Shown: positions 1 through 7,087 of the stretch, one piece after another
How the letters are laid out: each line of letters begins with the position of its first letter
Numbering within the stretch: position 1 is the first letter of the stretch
Origin: JAQIBY01 sp964527535
Lineage (GTDB): Bacteria; Bacteroidota; Bacteroidia; Bacteroidales; ML635J-15
Length of the DNA: 8,466 nt
NCBI GenBank assembly: GCA_964527535.1
Contig: CAZGPW010000161.1
Location: forward strand, 1 to 8,466
Direction: 5' to 3'
The notes under the pieces: model-generated
The model's database searches: none
What the model was told of the DNA's origin: nothing
What the model saw: only the letters and a program-made list of their open reading frames with translations
Program-made: the position numbers and the translations under genes

Positions 1-1
1 C

Positions 2-2923
2 AATGAATTGCGCCTTACGGATTTTGATGAAAAGGGCGGATGGGCTGCACGCACCAGGATGACTACAAAACTGGCAGATTTCGGATCGGTTACTGTTACA
101 GGAAGCACTTCAAAACCAGGATTCGGAAGCATCAATCAAAAAGTGAGTGAACGTCAGAAAGAAGAGATCAACAGTTACGACATTTCATCTAATTTTGAGT
201 TGGGTAAATTTTTTCCGCAAGATGCAGGTGTCAGAATTCCAATGTATGTTGGATACTCTGAGTCTGTGGCCAATCCTGAGTATAATCCCCTTGATCCTGA
301 TATTCCTTTTAAAGTGGCATTGAATGATCCAAACAGGCCTCAGGAAGAAAAAGACTCAATTAAACGCATTGCCCAGGATTATACCCAACGCAAAAGCCTC
401 AATTTTACCAACGTTAAGGTAAACAAAATGGACGGCCAACCTAAAATTTATGACCTTTCAAACTGGTCAGTAAGCTACGCTTACAATGAAACTTTCAAAC
501 GAAACATAACCACAGAATTCGATACAGACAAGCAAATTACCGGTGGAATAGCTTACAATTACAACGCTACCCCGCAAAATGTACAACCATTTAAAAAAGT
601 GAAATTCCTGAACAAACCGGCTTTCAGGCTGATCAAGGATTTTAATTTTTATTATCTGCCCTCACAATTGAGTTTCCGTACCAATCTCGATAGGCAATAC
701 AGTGAGCTGCAAAATAGAAACATTGAGAATCCGTATATGCAAATTCCGCTGAGTGTCAATAAAAATTTCTCCTGGATACGGCAATACGACATGAAGTACA
801 ATCTTTCACGCAACCTGAAATTTGATTTCTCTGCCACCAACAATGCCCGCATTGATGAGCCACAGGGAAGGCTATGGGAAAATGACCCCTATTACGAAGA
901 AAAAATGGATACCATTTGGAACAACCTGCGCGATTTTGGAAGAAATACCCAATACAATCACCAGTTTAATGTTACCTATACATTACCAATCAATAAAATC
1001 CGCCTTTTAAGCTGGATTTCTGCAAACGCAAGATACAATGGCACTTACGACTGGGTGGCAGGGCCACAAACAGCAGATACTGTGGAGCTGGGAAATACCA
1101 TACAGAACAACAACACCATGTCCCTGACCACACAGTTCAACCTGATGTCCTTGTACAATAAGGTGGATTACCTGAAAGAAGTAAACCAAAAATACAAAGG
1201 GCGTCAAGGAAGAAAGCAAAAACCGAAAATAGAAACCGTTACTTTCGAAACCCAGGAAACCAAATTGAAGAAAGACAGGCGTGAACGGATTGTGCATAAA
1301 CTGAAAACAGAAGAAGTGACGGTAAAAGCGACCTCGCCCAAAGGTGCAGTCATACCAGGTGAAACTGAAGTGATTGATGATAAAATTGTATATTTCACCC
1401 CTGCCAAAGACGCTGATACCGCCAACATTATTGTCACAGGCCAGCGCGAAGAAAAAGAAAGCATTCTGAAGAAAATCCTTGATAATACCCTGGCTTTGGC
1501 TATGAGCACAAAAAATATATCTGTTTCCTATTCAGGTACCAACGCTACTCAACTGCCCGGTTATTTACCTGAGCCACAAATCATGGGGATGACTGAATAT
1601 ACCCCGGATCAAGAAACCTTTGGTACACAATCCACAAGGCGCGCCCCGGGGATACCATTTGTGCTAGGATGGCAGGACAGGGATTTTGGCCGAATGGCAT
1701 GTGAAAATTATATGGTTAGCAGGGATAGTTTGCTCAACCAGCCTTATACCATGAGTGAAAATGAAACCTGGGATATCAGAGCTTCCCTCGAACCCGTCCG
1801 CCAGATGCGGTTTGACCTGAACCTCAACAGAACATACACGGAAAACATCAGCGAATATTACTCATGGACAGTAACCGACCCCCTTACCGGAGAAGGAAGA
1901 TTTGATGCGCAATCGCAACAACTCAGTGGTAATTTTTCCATGACAACCCTTACTTTGGCCACAGCGTTTGAATCGTTTGGTGATAGCGATAATTATAATT
2001 CAGAAAGCTTTAGTAATTTTTCCGATTACCGGAAAGTTATCGCTACCCGGTTGGCTAAACAAAGGCCCGATTATGATCCGAATGACTTAGACGAAAATGG
2101 CTACCCAAGTGGGTATGGAAAACTTTCCCAGGATGTGATGACTCCGGCATTCAGAGCAGCTTATTCAGGAAAAGACCCCAAAACTATATCCCTTGAGAAG
2201 TTCCCTTCCATTGAAAACATCTTACCCAATTGGCGCCTCACATACGACGGCCTTGCTAAATTACCCTTTATTAAAGATTATATCCGCACGGCCAATGTTA
2301 CCCATACTTACCGCTCCACATATAACATTGGAAACTTTGACAGCCGCCTACCTGACCTTTGGAACCCGCATGAAGACGGATTTAACTATATCAGGGATGG
2401 AAACGGCAATTTTTATTCACAATTTGAAATCAACTCTGTCAGCATTACCGAGCAGTTTTCTCCCCTTATTGCGATAGACCTGAACTGGAAAAATTCATTG
2501 ATCACGAAAATTGAATTCAAAAAATCGCGAAATCTGAGCATGAGTTTCAGCAACAACCAGCTCACTGAACAAAAAACCGATGAATACATTCTGGGTGCCG
2601 GATACCGGATAAAGGATGTGGAAGTAACTGTCGGTGCAAGGGGTGGCCGAAAACGTACCTTTAAATCAGATTTAAACCTCAGGCTTGATTTTTCCATTCG
2701 CAACAACATTACCATCCTGCGGAAACTTGAAGAGGACGTGAATCAAATTACAGCAGGTAATGGACTCGTTACAATTAAAACATCTGCAGATTATGTACTC
2801 AGTGACAGGTTTAACCTTAGGTTGTTCTACGATCATGAAATCAACACACCGAAAGTATCTCTTTCATTCCCAACATCAAATATCAGATTTGGAGTAAGTG
2901 TGAGGTTTACCTTAGCGGCATGA
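2..2923 (+). CDS. sprA: SprA/Sov, type IX secretion outer-membrane translocon (C-terminal part, 5' end outside window)
   Basis: This is the C-terminal 973 residues of the giant SprA (Sov) protein, the outer-membrane beta-barrel translocon of the type IX secretion system, needed for secretion and, in gliding species, for motility. The frame is open to the left edge (codons AAT GAA precede the TTG at 8), so the gene is cut by the window; full-length family members are about 2,400 residues. Family-like stretches visible are KPGFGSINQKV with ELGKFFPQDAGVRIP near residues 38-82, PGYLPEPQIMG near 519-529, PGIPFVLGWQDRDFGRM near 549-565, and a barrel-like C-terminus ending VSVRFTLAA. Aromatic and Asn-rich alternating segments fit transmembrane strands. 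A highly charged linker lies at about residues 390-490. The gene ends TGA followed directly by TAA. gcvH follows after 246 bp. The assignment rests on remembered family sequence, not a search, but is strong. Confidence 0.93.
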   Translation, partial: NELRLTDFDEKGGWAARTRMTTKLADFGSVTVTGSTSKPGFGSINQKVSERQKEEINSYDISSNFELGKFFPQDAGVRIPMYVGYSESVANPEYNPLDPDIPFKVALNDPNRPQEEKDSIKRIAQDYTQRKSLNFTNVKVNKMDGQPKIYDLSNWSVSYAYNETFKRNITTEFDTDKQITGGIAYNYNATPQNVQPFKKVKFLNKPAFRLIKDFNFYYLPSQLSFRTNLDRQYSELQNRNIENPYMQIPLSVNKNFSWIRQYDMKYNLSRNLKFDFSATNNARIDEPQGRLWENDPYYEEKMDTIWNNLRDFGRNTQYNHQFNVTYTLPINKIRLLSWISANARYNGTYDWVAGPQTADTVELGNTIQNNNTMSLTTQFNLMSLYNKVDYLKEVNQKYKGRQGRKQKPKIETVTFETQETKLKKDRRERIVHKLKTEEVTVKATSPKGAVIPGETEVIDDKIVYFTPAKDADTANIIVTGQREEKESILKKILDNTLALAMSTKNISVSYSGTNATQLPGYLPEPQIMGMTEYTPDQETFGTQSTRRAPGIPFVLGWQDRDFGRMACENYMVSRDSLLNQPYTMSENETWDIRASLEPVRQMRFDLNLNRTYTENISEYYSWTVTDPLTGEGRFDAQSQQLSGNFSMTTLTLATAFESFGDSDNYNSESFSNFSDYRKVIATRLAKQRPDYDPNDLDENGYPSGYGKLSQDVMTPAFRAAYSGKDPKTISLEKFPSIENILPNWRLTYDGLAKLPFIKDYIRTANVTHTYRSTYNIGNFDSRLPDLWNPHEDGFNYIRDGNGNFYSQFEINSVSITEQFSPLIAIDLNWKNSLITKIEFKKSRNLSMSFSNNQLTEQKTDEYILGAGYRIKDVEVTVGARGGRKRTFKSDLNLRLDFSIRNNITILRKLEEDVNQITAGNGLVTIKTSADYVLSDRFNLRLFYDHEINTPKVSLSFPTSNIRFGVSVRFTLAA

Positions 2924-2990
2924 TAAATTTTGTCTTATGTTGTATAAGCATTAAAGAGACCAGGCTAAAAAGTTAAAAAAATAAACTTTC

Positions 2991-3070
2991 CCACGACACC
3001 ACAAAGACACTACGTTTGCAAAATGCTGGAATATCAATTATTATGCTTTGTGACTTCTTTGTGTCTTAGG
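2991..3070. repeat. Imperfect inverted-repeat element in the sprA-gcvH gap
   Basis: CACAAAGA at 3000-3007 pairs perfectly with TCTTTGTG at 3056-3063. In another register AAGACAC (3004-3010) pairs with GTGTCTT (3061-3067). A second CTTTGTG at 3046-3052 repeats the same motif. The GACAC/ACAAAG-rich arms resemble the short non-autonomous intergenic repeats that are common in Bacteroidota genomes. No ORF lies inside. Copy number elsewhere in the genome would decide whether it is a mobile repeat or a chance hairpin. Confidence 0.4.
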
Positions 3071-3130
3071 GCTTTTATAGGATAAAATGACTTTTTAGAC
3101 AGGACTCATTAAAATTTCAATCATATTGAT

Positions 3131-3139
3131 TACATTTGT
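3131..3139 (+). promoter_or_regulatory. Putative Bacteroidota -7 box of gcvH
   Basis: The sequence TACATTTGT fits the phylum's -7 consensus TAnnTTTG and lies about 30 bp before the gcvH ATG. No TTTG or TTG is seen 17-23 bp upstream, so only half of the promoter is supported. The A/T-rich leader has no Shine-Dalgarno sequence, which is usual for this phylum. Confidence 0.5.
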
Positions 3140-3169
3140 ATCAAATATTAACTTTTAAATCATCTTTAT

Positions 3170-3550
3170 ATGAAAATACCAGAAGATTGCAAGTACACGA
3201 AAACCCACGAATGGGTAAGGCTTGATGGCGACGAAGCTTACGTTGGTGTTACAGATTATGCACAGCAACAGCTTGGTGATGTTGTGTTTGTAGAAGTAGA
3301 AACCGAAGGTGAAGAATTGGATAAAGAAGAGCCTTTTGGGACTATTGAAGCTGTTAAAACAGTTTCCGATATCAACATGCCCGTAGGTGGTGAAGTGTTG
3401 GAATTCAATGAAAAACTTGAAGAAAACCCGGAATTGATCAACAAAGACCCGTATGGTGATGCATGGATCATTAAAATCAAAATCAGCGATAATGCTGAAC
3501 TTGATGACCTGATTGATGCTGCAGCATACAAAAAGGAAATTGAAGAGTAA
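3170..3550 (+). CDS. gcvH: Glycine cleavage system H protein (lipoyl carrier)
   Basis: GcvH is the small cytosolic carrier of the glycine cleavage system. Its lipoyl-lysine arm shuttles the aminomethyl group from P protein (GcvP) to T protein (GcvT) and is reoxidised by L protein. The 126 residues match the usual family length of about 125-130. The N-terminus (KYTKTHEWV, residues 8-16) is typical, as is GVTDYAQQQLGDVVFVE (26-42). The lipoylation site is in EAVKTVSD, with the modified lysine at K63. The GGEVLEFNEKLEENPELIN(K) stretch and a C-terminal acidic helix complete the fold. The ATG is preceded by an AT-rich leader with a -7 box at 3131. gcvP and gcvT are not in the window. A strong hairpin follows 7 bp after the stop codon. 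Confidence 0.97.
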   Translation: MKIPEDCKYTKTHEWVRLDGDEAYVGVTDYAQQQLGDVVFVEVETEGEELDKEEPFGTIEAVKTVSDINMPVGGEVLEFNEKLEENPELINKDPYGDAWIIKIKISDNAELDDLIDAAAYKKEIEE

Positions 3551-3557
3551 ATCACAG

Positions 3558-3590
3558 AACCGGTACAGTAGCATCTTTGCTGTACCGGTT
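3558..3590 (+). terminator. Hairpin after gcvH, probable terminator or attenuator
   Basis: AACCGGTACAG (3558-3568) and CTGTACCGGTT (3580-3590) are perfect 11-bp inverted arms with an 11-nt loop, starting 7 bp after the gcvH stop. The tail is TATTAAT, T-rich but not a clean U-run, so termination may be partial. Read-through would supply transcript to the cytidylyltransferase, which starts only 35 bp later. Confidence 0.7.
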
Positions 3591-3624
3591 TATTAATGCA
3601 TGCAACATAACGCATTGTAGAGGC

Positions 3625-4338
3625 ATGAAATACGTTGCTGTCATATTGGCCGGAGGGCAAGGCAAGCGCCTGAAAGCCCAATTGCCAAAACAGTTTATGA
3701 AAATCGGAAATAAACCACTCATCCAGTACAGTATGGAGAAATTTGTTGCTGCGGGGGTTATTGATGAGTTTATTGTTGTGTCTCATCCCGATTATCGTAA
3801 TCTTGTTCCGGTTGAAAGAATAAATTTAAGTGTGCCTTGTCATGTCATTGCCGGAGGCAGCAGCAGGAATTTGTCCACCTGGCATGCCATTGATTTTGCC
3901 AGAAGCAGATACAGGAACCAGGAAACTGCTTTGATCTTTCAGGATGCTGCACGGCCAAATCCGGATGTGGATGTCATTAAAACCATAGCACAACAGTTAT
4001 TGAAACACAGCGCTGTGGTTGCTGTCAACAAGGTAACCGACACGGTCTATTATTTGGACGACAACAACAAATTTGCCGGCACGGCGGACAGGACAAAACT
4101 CCTGAAAGCACATACCCCACAAGCCTTCAGGATGAGAACCATCATGCAGGCATACGACCTCAAACAACTTGACGGAAACCCCGAATTTTCTGATGATATC
4201 AGCATTGTAAAACACTACCTTCCTGACACCAACATCGGCTTTGTTGAAGATTCCTCGTTGAATTTTAAAGTCAGTTTCCCGGAAGACCTGAAGTTGATGA
4301 GTGCGGTTTTGTTGGATGATGAGCAGAATAAAAAATAA
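3625..4338 (+). CDS. ispD: IspD/TarI-family cytidylyltransferase (probable 2-C-methyl-D-erythritol 4-phosphate cytidylyltransferase)
   Basis: The IspD reaction transfers CMP from CTP to 2-C-methyl-D-erythritol 4-phosphate in the MEP isoprenoid pathway; TarI relatives instead activate ribitol 5-phosphate. From the ATG the protein has 237 residues, normal for the family. Visible motifs are the nucleotide-binding loop LAGGQGKR (8-15, R15), PKQF with K22, DAARP with D107 and R110, VTDTV (137-141), DRTKLLKAHTPQ (R156, T164) and KVSFPEDL with K215. These match the catalytic positions known for E. coli IspD. The ATG is preferred over the in-frame TTG at 3577, because that codon lies inside the gcvH terminator hairpin and the 16 extra residues precede the family's normal N-terminus. 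The usual His before DAARP is Gln (Q106). No ispF is adjacent, so substrate is inferred; the family call is firmer than the IspD call. Confidence 0.82.
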   Translation: MKYVAVILAGGQGKRLKAQLPKQFMKIGNKPLIQYSMEKFVAAGVIDEFIVVSHPDYRNLVPVERINLSVPCHVIAGGSSRNLSTWHAIDFARSRYRNQETALIFQDAARPNPDVDVIKTIAQQLLKHSAVVAVNKVTDTVYYLDDNNKFAGTADRTKLLKAHTPQAFRMRTIMQAYDLKQLDGNPEFSDDISIVKHYLPDTNIGFVEDSSLNFKVSFPEDLKLMSAVLLDDEQNKK

Positions 4339-4344
4339 ATCCCC

Positions 4345-4364
4345 GCTTATTTGTTTAAATAAGC
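4345..4364. terminator. Possible terminator hairpin between convergent genes
   Basis: GCTTATTT (4345-4352) and AAATAAGC (4357-4364) form a perfect 8-bp stem with a GTTT loop. The stem overlaps the stop codon and last codons of the minus-strand kinase gene. On the minus strand it is followed by GGGG and then ATTTATTTTTTATT, so it could end kinase transcription. The stem is A/T-rich and the T-run is displaced, so the call is weak. Confidence 0.4.
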
Positions 4365-5357
4365 CGGCAGTTTTGCTTTCAGTTCACTGAGCAGTTCGTT
4401 TTTATCCACCGGCACCACCCCTGAATATTCACATACCAGGCCGCCCGCCAAATTGGAAACGTATGCCAAATCTTTGATGTTCAATCCGCAGGCCAGGCAA
4501 AGGGTAGCGGTGGCAATAACGGTGTCGCCGGCGCCGGAGATGTCGGATATGTCCCGGATTTCTGCAGGTACCCGGTGCATGGCATCCCTGCTGACAATTA
4601 CACAACCGGCTTCAGAAAGGGTTAAAAGCACATGGCGGACTTTCATTTCACTGATCAGCCTGGCAGCCAGTCCACGTATGGCAGGAATGTCATCTTTGGT
4701 GAATTCCGTTTTCAGGCCGGTTTTCATTTCATGGTAATTCGGTTTGAACAAATCCACCCCTTTGTATGTGAGGAAGTTTCTTTGTTTGGGATCGGCGGTT
4801 ACCGGGATGTTGTGTTGGTGCGCCAGGTCAACAACAAAACGGATCAACTCCGGCGACAGCAAGCCTTTGTCATAATCCTCAAAAATGATGGCATCGGGTT
4901 TTTCCGTGCGGATAAGCATATCAATGAGGTGGGTAAAAGATGTGAATTCGGTTTGGCTGAGGGCATGTGTGTTTTCTTCATCCACACGTAGCAGGTGTTG
5001 TCCGCTGCTGATGACGCGGGTTTTAACGCTGGTTTTTCGTGATGCTGATGTGATAATGCCTTCCGTGTACATGTCACGTTTTTTCAGCAACTGCATAAAC
5101 TCATCGGCGTATGCGTCCTTGCCGGTCACAGCACACATCAGCGGGGTAGCTCCCAGGGCTTTGATGTTCAGTGCCACGTTGGCAGCTCCGCCCAAACGGT
5201 TTTCACGGTTTTTGATGCTTACAACCGGGATGGGGGCTTCGGGACTAATGCGCTGTACATCACCCCACATGTACGAATCTATCATAACATCCCCGATAAT
5301 CAGAATTTTTTTGCCTGAAAAACACCGGAACAACTGATCTGTATTTTCGATTTGCAT
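4347..5357 (-). CDS. hldA: D-glycero-beta-D-manno-heptose-7-phosphate kinase (RfaE domain I / HldA-like)
   Basis: This PfkB-family sugar kinase phosphorylates heptose 7-phosphate at C1 on the route to ADP-heptose, a building block of the LPS inner core; it acts in the cytosol. The 336 residues match the kinase domain alone. The N-terminal stretch ILIIGDVMIDSYMWG (18-32) and RISPEAPIPVV (36-46) closely recall E. coli HldE. The substrate-binding PfkB motif is GGAANVALNIKALGA (56-70), and the ATP-site signature is DISGAGDT (272-279) with catalytic base D278. No nucleotidyltransferase domain follows before the stop, so the adenylyl step needs a separate gene (rfaE2/hldC type) not seen here. It is convergent with the cytidylyltransferase (8 bp between stops). 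A partial promoter box lies 43 bp upstream. Another PfkB-type sugar kinase is the main alternative, but the HldE-like N-terminus argues against it. Confidence 0.87.
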   Translation of the reverse strand: MQIENTDQLFRCFSGKKILIIGDVMIDSYMWGDVQRISPEAPIPVVSIKNRENRLGGAANVALNIKALGATPLMCAVTGKDAYADEFMQLLKKRDMYTEGIITSASRKTSVKTRVISSGQHLLRVDEENTHALSQTEFTSFTHLIDMLIRTEKPDAIIFEDYDKGLLSPELIRFVVDLAHQHNIPVTADPKQRNFLTYKGVDLFKPNYHEMKTGLKTEFTKDDIPAIRGLAARLISEMKVRHVLLTLSEAGCVIVSRDAMHRVPAEIRDISDISGAGDTVIATATLCLACGLNIKDLAYVSNLAGGLVCEYSGVVPVDKNELLSELKAKLPAYLNK

Positions 5358-5399
5358 ATTAGATACCTTAATGGACTTCTATTATTTTATTTCAGGAAA

Positions 5400-5407
5400 C
5401 AAATGTA
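5400..5407 (-). promoter_or_regulatory. Putative -7 box of the heptose kinase gene
   Basis: Read on the minus strand the sequence is TACATTTG followed by T, matching TAnnTTTG, about 43 bp before the kinase ATG. No TTTG is found at the expected upstream distance, so support is only partial. The box lies in the 184-bp gap after the dehydrogenase gene, consistent with a separate transcript. Confidence 0.45.
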
Positions 5408-5541
5408 ATAAATAATACCGTTATGCGTTTGATTCTGTTTTCGTCTCCACTTTCTTTGTCGGCTAAAAGGATGGATTCTTCACGCTGCTTAGTCGGTTGA
5501 ACCCTCTATTCGCAGGGACAGGTTTACGATGGGAAAATTTA

Positions 5542-6930
5542 TTATTTAAGATGCCTTTTGATAAAATGTCCGGCCACCGTTTTGATGTTCATAAATTCCT
5601 TAATACCCTCTTCAGCCAACTCACGGCCATATCCGGATGCTTTAATCCCTCCGAAAGGCAATCGTGGATCGGATTTTACAAAATCATTGATGAACACTGC
5701 CCCAGCCCGAAGATTGTCTGTCGCAATGCGTTCAGCGCGATTGTTATCTTTTGTGAAAACTGCAGCGCCAAGTCCAAACGCAGTATCATTAGCTATATGT
5801 ATGGCTTCTGCTTCTGTTTTTACTTTAAATACAGATGCCACAGGGCCGAACAACTCTTCTTCATAAGCCGGTATTCCGGGTTTTACACCGGTAAGGATGG
5901 TAGGGGGATAAAAAGCCCCCGCCATATCAGGCACATACCCACCCGACACACATGTAGCCCCGGCATCAACGGAGGCTTTAACCTGCCTGTGAAGATCATC
6001 CCGGAAAGTTACGTTCGCCAACGGAGCAAGTGATGTTGCCGGATGGAGAGGATCTCCCGGTTGTACAGTTTCGAGCTTTTTTTTGAAAGCATCCAAAAAT
6101 TCATCAAACACCGCCTCCATAACAATAAAGCGCTTAGCTCCGATGCAGCTTTGTCCGGCATTGAGCAGGCGTCCGGCAGCGCATTTTTCAGCGGCTAAAT
6201 CAACATCGGCATCATCAAGGATAAGGTATGGATCGCTGCCACCAAGTTCCAATACGGTTTTCTTGAGGTTGCGGCCGGCAATTTCAGCCACTTTTTTCCC
6301 TGCCTGTGTACTGCCTGTAAGTGTAACGGCTTTTACCCGGGGATCTTCGATCAACGGTGTTGTTTCTTTTCCCGGAAGCAACACAGATGCAAAACACCCT
6401 TGTGGAAAATCAGCCTCTTTAAATACTGAGGCTATGGCCAGGGAGCAGCCTGATACATTACCCGCATGTTTCAGAATAGCCGTATTGCCCGCCATCAAAT
6501 TGGGAGCGGCAAATCGAAATACCTGCCAAAAAGGAAAATTCCATGGCATTATGGCAAGCACAGGCCCCAACGGGCGATATACTACACGTGAAATGTCATA
6601 TCCGGTACTGATGTTTTTATCCTGGAGGAAGGTTTCGCCATGCTTGGCATAATAATCACATACCAATGCCGATTTTTCGATTTCTGCTTCGGCTTCTTTG
6701 ATCAGTTTACCCATTTCTTTCGAAATGATCAGCGCAAATTCTGTTTTGCGTTTTCTGAGTACATCAGCAGCGGCTTTTAGCTTTTCTGTACGATGGGATT
6801 CCGGGGTTTCTTTCCAGCGCTCAAAACAGGTTGCTGATTTGTGGATAATTTCTTCCAGCGCCTCAGCAGAAGTTTGAGGGTAATTTTTAATGTTTTCCCC
6901 TGTGTATGGATTTACAGATTTTAATGTCAT
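5542..6930 (-). CDS. Aldehyde dehydrogenase, succinate-semialdehyde dehydrogenase (Sad/YneI)-like
   Basis: This NAD(P)-dependent aldehyde dehydrogenase most likely oxidises succinate semialdehyde to succinate, a 4-aminobutyrate catabolic step. The 462 residues match the short Sad/YneI-like branch. Visible active-site elements are PWNFPFW with N131, LKHAGNVSGCS with K154 (cofactor binding), the Rossmann-side VTLTGSTQAG (202-211), LELGGSDP with general base E228, NAGQSC with nucleophile C262, and EELFGPV (358-364). LKHA, LELGGSDP and AKRFI resemble E. coli Sad more than GabD. The gene appears intact, and the ATG gives a normal N-terminus (SVNPYTGE at 5-12). It has its own well-formed promoter upstream. 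Neighbours give no pathway clue: no GABA transaminase or regulator is in view. Substrate and NAD/NADP preference cannot be settled from motifs; the family assignment is secure. Confidence 0.9.
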   Translation of the reverse strand: MTLKSVNPYTGENIKNYPQTSAEALEEIIHKSATCFERWKETPESHRTEKLKAAADVLRKRKTEFALIISKEMGKLIKEAEAEIEKSALVCDYYAKHGETFLQDKNISTGYDISRVVYRPLGPVLAIMPWNFPFWQVFRFAAPNLMAGNTAILKHAGNVSGCSLAIASVFKEADFPQGCFASVLLPGKETTPLIEDPRVKAVTLTGSTQAGKKVAEIAGRNLKKTVLELGGSDPYLILDDADVDLAAEKCAAGRLLNAGQSCIGAKRFIVMEAVFDEFLDAFKKKLETVQPGDPLHPATSLAPLANVTFRDDLHRQVKASVDAGATCVSGGYVPDMAGAFYPPTILTGVKPGIPAYEEELFGPVASVFKVKTEAEAIHIANDTAFGLGAAVFTKDNNRAERIATDNLRAGAVFINDFVKSDPRLPFGGIKASGYGRELAEEGIKEFMNIKTVAGHFIKRHLK

Positions 6931-6979
6931 GGTTTAAGGTGTTTTTATAAAATGATTAATTTCAAAACTCAGTTAATTA

Positions 6980-7010
6980 CAAATATAATACATAAAACTC
7001 ACATAGCAAA
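6980..7010 (-). promoter_or_regulatory. Bacteroidota-type promoter of the aldehyde dehydrogenase
   Basis: On the minus strand TTTG (7010-7007) and TATATTTG (6987-6980) are separated by exactly 19 bp, matching the TTTG-N19-TAnnTTTG consensus of the phylum's primary sigma factor. The -7 box ends about 49 bp before the ATG, which implies a leader of roughly 45 nt. It indicates that the gene is transcribed independently of the lipoprotein gene upstream. Confidence 0.72.
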
Positions 7011-7087
7011 TCAACATATTACCAGTGAGTTATGCCTTAAATCATGAAAATTATTGAACTGAAAAACTATTTAATGCAAGTAGCAGC

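Noticed and set aside
2934..2948. CTTAT-GTTGT-ATAAG hairpin just after sprA as a terminator.
   Set aside because: The stem is only 5 bp and A/T-rich, with no T-run behind it.
3155..3574. Long open frames antisense to gcvH (3155-3574 and 3256-3786).
   Set aside because: They are shadows of the strongly supported gcvH and cytidylyltransferase frames, with no family-like sequence.
5358..5541. Possible repeat or terminator in the gap between the dehydrogenase and kinase genes (GGATTCTTCACGCTGC at about 5471-5486; CCCT/AGGG arms near 5502-5517).
   Set aside because: The first loosely recalls a dispersed repeat but lacks a second copy here; the arms are only 4 bp with a long loop, too weak to call.
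5497..6033. 178-codon plus-strand frame opposite the dehydrogenase gene.
   Set aside because: It overlaps a well-conserved dehydrogenase, and its Cys/Phe-rich translation looks like an antisense shadow.
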